From: Flavobacteriales bacterium
GTDB taxonomy: Bacteria; Bacteroidota; Bacteroidia; Flavobacteriales; Flavobacteriaceae
NCBI GenBank assembly: GCA_011525015.1
Contig: WTJC01000009.1
Span: forward strand, 7,232-59,841
Direction: 5' to 3'
DNA: 52,610 nt
Shown: one piece after another, positions 47,854 to 52,610 of the stretch
How the letters are laid out: each line of letters opens with the position of its first letter
How positions within the stretch are numbered: position 1 is the stretch's first letter
Position numbers and translations under genes: made by a program
Notes under the pieces: generated by a model
What the model saw: the letters and a program-made list of their open reading frames with translations, nothing else
What the model was told of the DNA's origin: nothing
Databases searched by the model: none

Positions 47854-47861
47854 TAACTTTG
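47854..47861 (+). promoter_or_regulatory. -7 promoter box TAACTTTG
   Basis: TAACTTTG matches TAnnTTTG exactly and ends 20 bp before the ATG of the DUF5916 gene at 47882. No clear -33 TTTG is seen at 17-20 bp upstream. Confidence 0.45.
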
Positions 47862-47881
47862 ATGCTTTTGATTTTGTTGAA

Positions 47882-50488
47882 ATGAGTGAAAAATTTTTCT
47901 GGCTTTTTCTTTTTATGGTGAGCTATGCCTGGGGGCAAGAAGAGCTTTATGACCAAAAAACCTATAACACCCTGCAAATTCAAAATGCTGATGCGCCAAA
48001 AATCGATGGAAAACTCGAGGAGCCCGTTTGGGACTTAGTCGAATGGTCAGGTAATTTTATCGAACGCACTCCTGATGAAAATTCACTCCCCTCTCAACCT
48101 ACTGCATTTAAAATACTATACGATCAAAAATTCCTTTACGTCGCAATTAAAGCCTATGACAGTATTCCTGAACAAATTGAACAGCGCATGTCTCGACGTG
48201 ACGGGTTCGAAGGTGACTTCGTAGAGGTCGTTTTTGCGAGCATAGGCGATAAACGAACTGCATACAGCTTTACAACCACTGCTGCGGGTGTTAAAGGAGA
48301 TGAATTTATCACCTTTGGCGATGGAGATGAAAGTTGGAACCCGATTTGGTATACCGCTAGTAGCATTGAAGATGACGGCTATATGGTTGAGTCTAAAATT
48401 CCATTTTCACAGTTAAAATTTGGAGATAATCCAGAGCAATCTTGGGGCTTGCAGGTCAATCGTAGAATTTTTAGAGAAGACGAGGTCTCTGTTTGGGATC
48501 GAGTTCCTTTAGATGTTGGTGCTCCTATCGCAGAAATTGGCACCTTAAAAGGCCTTAAAAATATCATTCCGCAAAAGCAGTTGGAAATACAACCCTTTGT
48601 GGTCGCACAAAATGATCGTTATCCGAGAGAAGAAGGAAATCCCTTTAAAACAGGAAATGATCAGATTACCAAATTCGGCCTGGATGCGAAAATTGGTGTA
48701 ACCAATGATTTAACACTTGATCTCACCATCAATCCTGATTTTGGCCAAGTCGAAGCTGACCCTGGAGCCATCGCATTAGATGGTTTTCAGATTTTCTTTA
48801 GAGAACAGCGTCCTTTTTTTATCGAAAACAATAACATTTTTGATTACGGTTTTGCCGACGGAAACGACAACCTCTTTTACTCAAGACGCATCGGGCGAAG
48901 CCCTCAGGGATTTGTGTCTAGACCTGCCGGAGCATACGTAAATACCCCTAACAATACCACTATTTTGGGCGCCGCTAAATTCTCAGGAAAAACCAAAGAC
49001 GGCTTATCCATAGGAATCATTAATGCCCTCACTGCAGAGATGAGTGCAGAAATTAGAACTGAAGACGAGCGAAGTTCTCAAGTAGTAGAGCCACTCACTA
49101 ACTATTCTGTGGTGCGTCTACAACAAGATTTGAACGAGCGACAATCTTTCGTCGGACTCATGTTAACCGGAACAAATCGTCAACTTCCAGAAACCTTGAA
49201 TTATCTACACAAAAGCGCCTATTCTTATGGGGTTGATTTTGCCCACAGCTGGGATGACTTTAGCAAGTATTTGGTTGGAACTTTTGTAGGTAGCACAGTT
49301 AATGGAACTCCAGAGGCCATAACGAGAACACAGCGCAGTATTGTTCACTTATTTCAACGCAGCGACGCCTCACATGTTGAGGTCGATACTACCCTTACTA
49401 GACTTTCTGGTACTGGAGGACGCTTAGAGTTCGGTAAACAAGGAGGAAGCGCATGGACCTATCAGATGGGAACACGTTGGAGGTCTCCAGGTTTAGAAAC
49501 CAATGACATTGGATTTTTGAGACAGGCGGATGACATTCGGCAGTACAACCGACTTAATTACAGAACGTTAAGAGCCAAAGATTGGTATAGAAACATCAAT
49601 CTCAATTTTTCACAATTTACTGCCTTTGACTTTGAAGGTAATTTCAATCGCATACAATTTGACACCAGAACCTCTATTAATTTTAAAAATTTCTGGAGCG
49701 TATCCTCAGGGCTGTTTTACAAACCTCGAATCTTTACCAATACCCATTTAAGAGGAGGGCCTCGTTGGCGATTTAACCGAGAAACGGGAGGTTATCTTTT
49801 CTTCGAATCTGACTCAAGAAAACGCTTTAGATTCGGAGGAGGATACATTCGTTCTGTAGCCACAGAAAATCAATTCTCCTTCTTGAGATACCAAGTAGGC
49901 TTTTCTTATCAACCCACCGACCGACTCAATTTAGAACTAGAAGTAGAATACAACGAAAGGCCGAGTCAAACTCAATATTTAACGGCTTTCAATTTTAATG
50001 AAAACGACAACTACTTACTGGCAGACATCAATAATAATCAGCTCTCGACTGTAATGAGACTCAATTACAGTATTACGCCAAATATGAGTTTACAATTCTA
50101 CGGCGAACCCTTCATTACCTCAGTGGATTACAAAAGATTTAATACGGTCAATAATCCTATCGCAAAGTCTTTAGATGATCGTATCAGCTATTTGTCAGAT
50201 GCACAGGTAAACTTTGAAAACAATCGCTATTTAGTAGATTTCAACCAAGATCAAACTGTAGATTTGAGCTTTCAAAATCCAGACTTTACCTATTTTCAGT
50301 TTAGATCAAATTTGGTTTTTAGATGGGAGTATATACCGGGCTCAGAACTCTTTTTGGTGTGGAATCGCGGAATTAGTAATTATGGAAGCCTGGCTCCTTC
50401 TCTGGGGGATGCCTATTTTGACCAGCTCTCTGGAGAAAATGTCAATAACACTTTTTTAATCAAGGCTACCTATAGATTTATTCGTTAA
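47882..50488 (+). CDS. CBM9/DUF5916 outer-membrane protein
   Basis: This 868-residue exported protein has a signal ending near WGQE (residue 20), an N-terminal carbohydrate-binding-9-like domain (about 28-205: PKIDGKLEEPVWDLVEWSGNFIERTPDE, FLYVAIKAYDS, DFVEVVFASIGDKRTAY, VESKIPFSQLKFG), and a large DUF5916 beta-barrel region (about 230-868) opened by TLDLTINPDFGQVEADPGAIALDGFQIFFREQRPFFIENN. The C-terminus ends in a typical outer-membrane strand, NTFLIKATYRFIR. The family is common in Bacteroidota and is thought to act at the outer membrane, with unknown cargo. Confidence 0.9.
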   Translation: MSEKFFWLFLFMVSYAWGQEELYDQKTYNTLQIQNADAPKIDGKLEEPVWDLVEWSGNFIERTPDENSLPSQPTAFKILYDQKFLYVAIKAYDSIPEQIEQRMSRRDGFEGDFVEVVFASIGDKRTAYSFTTTAAGVKGDEFITFGDGDESWNPIWYTASSIEDDGYMVESKIPFSQLKFGDNPEQSWGLQVNRRIFREDEVSVWDRVPLDVGAPIAEIGTLKGLKNIIPQKQLEIQPFVVAQNDRYPREEGNPFKTGNDQITKFGLDAKIGVTNDLTLDLTINPDFGQVEADPGAIALDGFQIFFREQRPFFIENNNIFDYGFADGNDNLFYSRRIGRSPQGFVSRPAGAYVNTPNNTTILGAAKFSGKTKDGLSIGIINALTAEMSAEIRTEDERSSQVVEPLTNYSVVRLQQDLNERQSFVGLMLTGTNRQLPETLNYLHKSAYSYGVDFAHSWDDFSKYLVGTFVGSTVNGTPEAITRTQRSIVHLFQRSDASHVEVDTTLTRLSGTGGRLEFGKQGGSAWTYQMGTRWRSPGLETNDIGFLRQADDIRQYNRLNYRTLRAKDWYRNINLNFSQFTAFDFEGNFNRIQFDTRTSINFKNFWSVSSGLFYKPRIFTNTHLRGGPRWRFNRETGGYLFFESDSRKRFRFGGGYIRSVATENQFSFLRYQVGFSYQPTDRLNLELEVEYNERPSQTQYLTAFNFNENDNYLLADINNNQLSTVMRLNYSITPNMSLQFYGEPFITSVDYKRFNTVNNPIAKSLDDRISYLSDAQVNFENNRYLVDFNQDQTVDLSFQNPDFTYFQFRSNLVFRWEYIPGSELFLVWNRGISNYGSLAPSLGDAYFDQLSGENVNNTFLIKATYRFIR

Positions 50489-50538
50489 AATTTTAGGGGA
50501 TTTTTCTTTAGAGGTGTTTAACTAAAAAACAGTTCCCA

Positions 50539-51105
50539 ATGAAGACCAAATACATTTACATCATTCTCGCTGCGCTCAGCCTTGGAAGTTGTCAAAAATC
50601 ACCCATAACACCTTATAATTTAAAAGCCATTGAAGGACAATGGATTTTGAATAATGTGGTATGCTATTGCCAATTTGAAGACTATCCTTTCGATACCAAT
50701 CAACTCTGGATTTTTGCCGATCAAAACCTGATATGGAGCAAGAGCTCAAATGAACTGCCTCTAGGGATTAGTGATGCTGAACTACCAGAAAGCATTCGAG
50801 TTAAAGAAGATTTGATCGTACTTTCTGATCAAAAAAAATACCGCATCGAAGTTCTTGACGACAATCAATTGGCCCTACATTATGTGGATGTTCCAGAAAT
50901 CGCAGACGACGAAATCTCCTATTACTTTACAAAAGGTTCGACTCCCTTAGATTGTATAGATCCACTTAATCCTTTCTTGAGGATTGCCTGTACTGAAGAG
51001 TACCAACCCGTTTGTGGATGTGACGGGCTCACCTACCCCAATTCTTGTTATGCCACCTATCAAGGAGGTGTGACTTCTTTTACCGAAGGTGCTTGTCCGC
51101 AGTAA
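50539..51105 (+). CDS. Lipoprotein with Kazal-type protease-inhibitor domain
   Basis: This 188-residue lipoprotein (MKTKYIYIILAALSLGSC, Cys18) has two parts. Residues about 28-135 look like a lipocalin-type domain (AIEGQWILNNVVCYC, NQLWIFADQNLIWSKSS, LIVLSDQKKYRIEVLDDNQLALHYVD). Residues about 140-188 are a Kazal domain: CTEEYQPVCGCDGLTYPNSCYATYQGGV and a closing C, six cysteines with the family's VCGxDGxTYxNxC signature. Kazal domains block serine proteases by the loop before PVCG, here with Tyr-Gln around the P1 site. It precedes the sulfatase by 71 bp. Confidence 0.88.
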   Translation: MKTKYIYIILAALSLGSCQKSPITPYNLKAIEGQWILNNVVCYCQFEDYPFDTNQLWIFADQNLIWSKSSNELPLGISDAELPESIRVKEDLIVLSDQKKYRIEVLDDNQLALHYVDVPEIADDEISYYFTKGSTPLDCIDPLNPFLRIACTEEYQPVCGCDGLTYPNSCYATYQGGVTSFTEGACPQ

Positions 51106-51129
51106 ACAGCTCAAGGTTATTTAGCTTCT

Positions 51130-51156
51130 TTTACATTTAATTTTTTAAATTGTAAA
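51130..51156 (+). promoter_or_regulatory. Palindrome with TTAAATTGTAAA before the sulfatase gene
   Basis: TTTACATTTAA (51130-51140) and TTAAATTGTAAA (51145-51156) form an inverted repeat with one bulged base. The right arm matches the leader motif of the cyclase and DinB genes, again 16 bp (after GAAC) before the ATG. It may be a promoter overlapped by an operator. Confidence 0.4.
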
Positions 51157-51176
51157 GAACTAACTAAGACCTAATT

Positions 51177-52610
51177 ATGCGCGGTTTTCAAATTATAGTG
51201 GCCGTTCTTTCTATCATCTTTCTCAATGCTTGCGCCTTTGAGGAAGAACGTGCACCCAACATTTTATTCATTATGTCCGACGATCACACCTCACAAGCAT
51301 GGGGTATTTACGGAGGATTATTAGCGCCCTATGTAAAAAATGACGGCATCAAAACATTGGCTGAACAAGGGGTTACTCTCGAGAATATGTTCACTACCAA
51401 TTCTATTTGTGTGCCCTCCAGAGCTGCACTATTAACTGGAGTAATGAGTCATAAAAATGGCGTCTACACTTTAGGGGATGCCCTTTCTAAAGACAGTTTG
51501 ACCATTGCAGGATTGCTCTCTGATGCAGGATATTCAACAGCGATTATAGGAAAATGGCATTTAAAAGAAGAACCTACTGGCTTTGACTATTACAAGGTAT
51601 TGCCCGGTCAGGGGAGGTATTTCGATCCCTTACTCAAGACAAAAGAAAACTGGGAATACGGAGGAAAAGGCGGAACAGTACACCAAGGCTTTTCTTCAGA
51701 TATTATTGGAGACGAATCTATTGAATGGATTAAAGCTCAAGACCAGAATCAACCTTTTTTCTTGATGACCCACTTTAAAGCCACGCATGAACCCTTTCAC
51801 TACCCCGAGCGTCACGCCGATATGTTGGCTGATGTTGAAATTCCAGAACCTGAGTCGCTTTTAGAACCCTATCCTCATCCTACCGGAAGAACATTTAAGG
51901 GGCAATTGTTAGATAATCTGACTAAAAGATGGCTGCGCTACCAAGAAAAACCCGATGAATTTTGGACCGATTATCCCGGCATGCCTTTCGATATTTCAGG
52001 CCTAGACAGTATACAAATTCGAAAAAAATCCTATCAAAAATTCGTTAAAGATTTTATTCGCTGTGGAGCTGCCATTGACGATAATATTGAAAAGATTTTA
52101 GCTGCGCTTAAAGAAAGTGGACAACTTGAAAACACCATCGTCATTTACACCTCTGATCAGGGGTACTTTTTAGGAGAACACGGCTTCTTTGACAAACGTA
52201 TGATGTTAGAAGAATCCGCTCGTATGCCTTTTGTAATTCGTTATCCCAAAAAATTACCTCAAGGGAAAAGACATGAGGCATTACTGATGAATATCGATAT
52301 TCCTGCTCTTATTTTAGATTACGCGCAGGTGCCTATTCCAGAGCAGATGCAAGGTCAATCATTTCGAGCATTGCTCGAAGGTAGTGCTCAAAAAGAACGC
52401 GAATACACCTACTATCGCTATTGGGAACACAGCCCAAATCGACCAGCACATTTTGGAATAAGAAGTAAAGATTACAAATTGATTTATTACTACGGTGAGG
52501 CTCTTGATATGCGCAATGCAACGAAGCAAAATACAGCTCCTACTTGGGAATTTTATGATTTAAACGCAGATCCAAAAGAACGTATCAATGCATTTTCAAA
52601 TCCTGAATAC
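51177..52610 (+). CDS. Cysteine-type sulfatase, lipoprotein (C-terminus beyond window)
   Basis: This gene is open for 478 codons to the right edge. A signal with lipobox LNAC (Cys19, then AFEEE, acidic as in surface export) precedes a family S1 sulfatase domain. PNILFIMSDDHTSQAWG gives the calcium Asp35-Asp36. SICVPSRAALLTG (Cys78) is the CxPSR site at which the cysteine is matured to formylglycine. GYSTAIIGKWHL and YTSDQGYFLGEHGFFDKRMMLEE complete the active site. Sulfatases of this type remove sulfate from algal or animal glycans or small sulfate esters. No maturase gene is in the window. The C-terminal part is missing. Confidence 0.92.
   Translation, partial: MRGFQIIVAVLSIIFLNACAFEEERAPNILFIMSDDHTSQAWGIYGGLLAPYVKNDGIKTLAEQGVTLENMFTTNSICVPSRAALLTGVMSHKNGVYTLGDALSKDSLTIAGLLSDAGYSTAIIGKWHLKEEPTGFDYYKVLPGQGRYFDPLLKTKENWEYGGKGGTVHQGFSSDIIGDESIEWIKAQDQNQPFFLMTHFKATHEPFHYPERHADMLADVEIPEPESLLEPYPHPTGRTFKGQLLDNLTKRWLRYQEKPDEFWTDYPGMPFDISGLDSIQIRKKSYQKFVKDFIRCGAAIDDNIEKILAALKESGQLENTIVIYTSDQGYFLGEHGFFDKRMMLEESARMPFVIRYPKKLPQGKRHEALLMNIDIPALILDYAQVPIPEQMQGQSFRALLEGSAQKEREYTYYRYWEHSPNRPAHFGIRSKDYKLIYYYGEALDMRNATKQNTAPTWEFYDLNADPKERINAFSNPEY

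Noticed and set aside
1-52610. tRNA, rRNA, insertion sequences, prophage or integrative element
   Set aside because: No cloverleaf, rRNA segment, transposase, integrase or flanking terminal repeats could be recognised on either strand by reading.

Overview
The window is chromosomal DNA of a Bacteroidota bacterium, most likely a marine member of the Flavobacteriia. The evidence is a C-terminal type IX secretion (T9SS) sorting domain on a giant secreted glycanase, many Bacteroidota-type lipoproteins, promoter boxes of the TAnnTTTG class with A-rich leaders instead of Shine-Dalgarno sites, and the families present (DUF6090-like, DUF6526, DUF2007, DUF5916/CBM9, exported DinB and cupin proteins). 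Base composition is AT-rich throughout. I see no tRNA, rRNA, transposase, integrase, phage gene or CRISPR array, so this reads as ordinary chromosome with several duplicated genes. Both edges cut a gene: a nucleoside hydrolase on the left and a sulfatase on the right.

Layout. 1-6723: nucleoside hydrolase with a DUF6526 membrane protein (-); a small basic protein, an FMN-binding oxidase-like protein, an exported protein, an exported acetolactate decarboxylase coupled to the pseudouridine synthase RluF, and an NTF2-like lipoprotein (+); an outer-membrane barrel protein and a DUF2007 pair (-). 6817-12304: a MetX-like hydrolase (+) facing a six-gene minus-strand run (DinB, lipoprotein, ABM-like lipoprotein, two DUF6090-like membrane proteins, exported cyclase), with a divergent cupin. 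12317-18780: a TolB-like propeller, an acyltransferase/SGNH fusion 3 bp downstream of a fused trehalose-6-phosphate synthase/phosphatase, and a divergent GH15 hydrolase, together a trehalose locus. 18884-24489: DsrE-like protein, amino-acid permease, DUF885 lipoprotein, and a myo-inositol oxygenase/inositol dehydrogenase operon.

24613-29344: a methyltransferase, then a 0.5-kb stretch with 20-bp operator-like direct repeats, a strong -7 box, three tiny hydrophobic ORFs and 17-bp tandem repeats ahead of an 89-residue protein; then an exported protein, an e(P4) acid phosphatase, a small membrane protein and a sodium:solute symporter. 29348-32340: a four-gene minus operon with a second DUF6090-like pair whose 5' ends have been homogenised, followed by a gene-poor stretch that ends in an intrinsic terminator with no known gene in front of it. 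32341-43540: a toroid-fold protein, a 4-TM protein, a six-hairpin glycosidase lipoprotein, a 2207-residue protein with three GH16 domains, and an NTF2-like protein. 43546-52610: an esterase-like lipoprotein, a GNAT acetyltransferase, a tandem pair of nearly identical one-TM proteins, DinB, a DUF5916 barrel protein, a Kazal-domain lipoprotein and a cysteine-type sulfatase.

Taken together, the genes suggest a heterotroph that attacks algal beta-glucan and sulfated material outside the cell (GH16 protein, six-hairpin glycosidase, sulfatase, esterase), takes up small products by symporters and permeases, converts inositol to glucuronate, and makes and turns over trehalose. No SusC/SusD pair is present, so this is not a classical polysaccharide utilisation locus. 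The most unexplained structures are the repeat-controlled small-ORF region at 25.4-25.8 kb, the orphan terminator at 32.26 kb, the regular triplication inside the GH16 protein, the gene-converted DUF6090-like pairs, and the acyltransferase/SGNH fusion next to the trehalose synthase.
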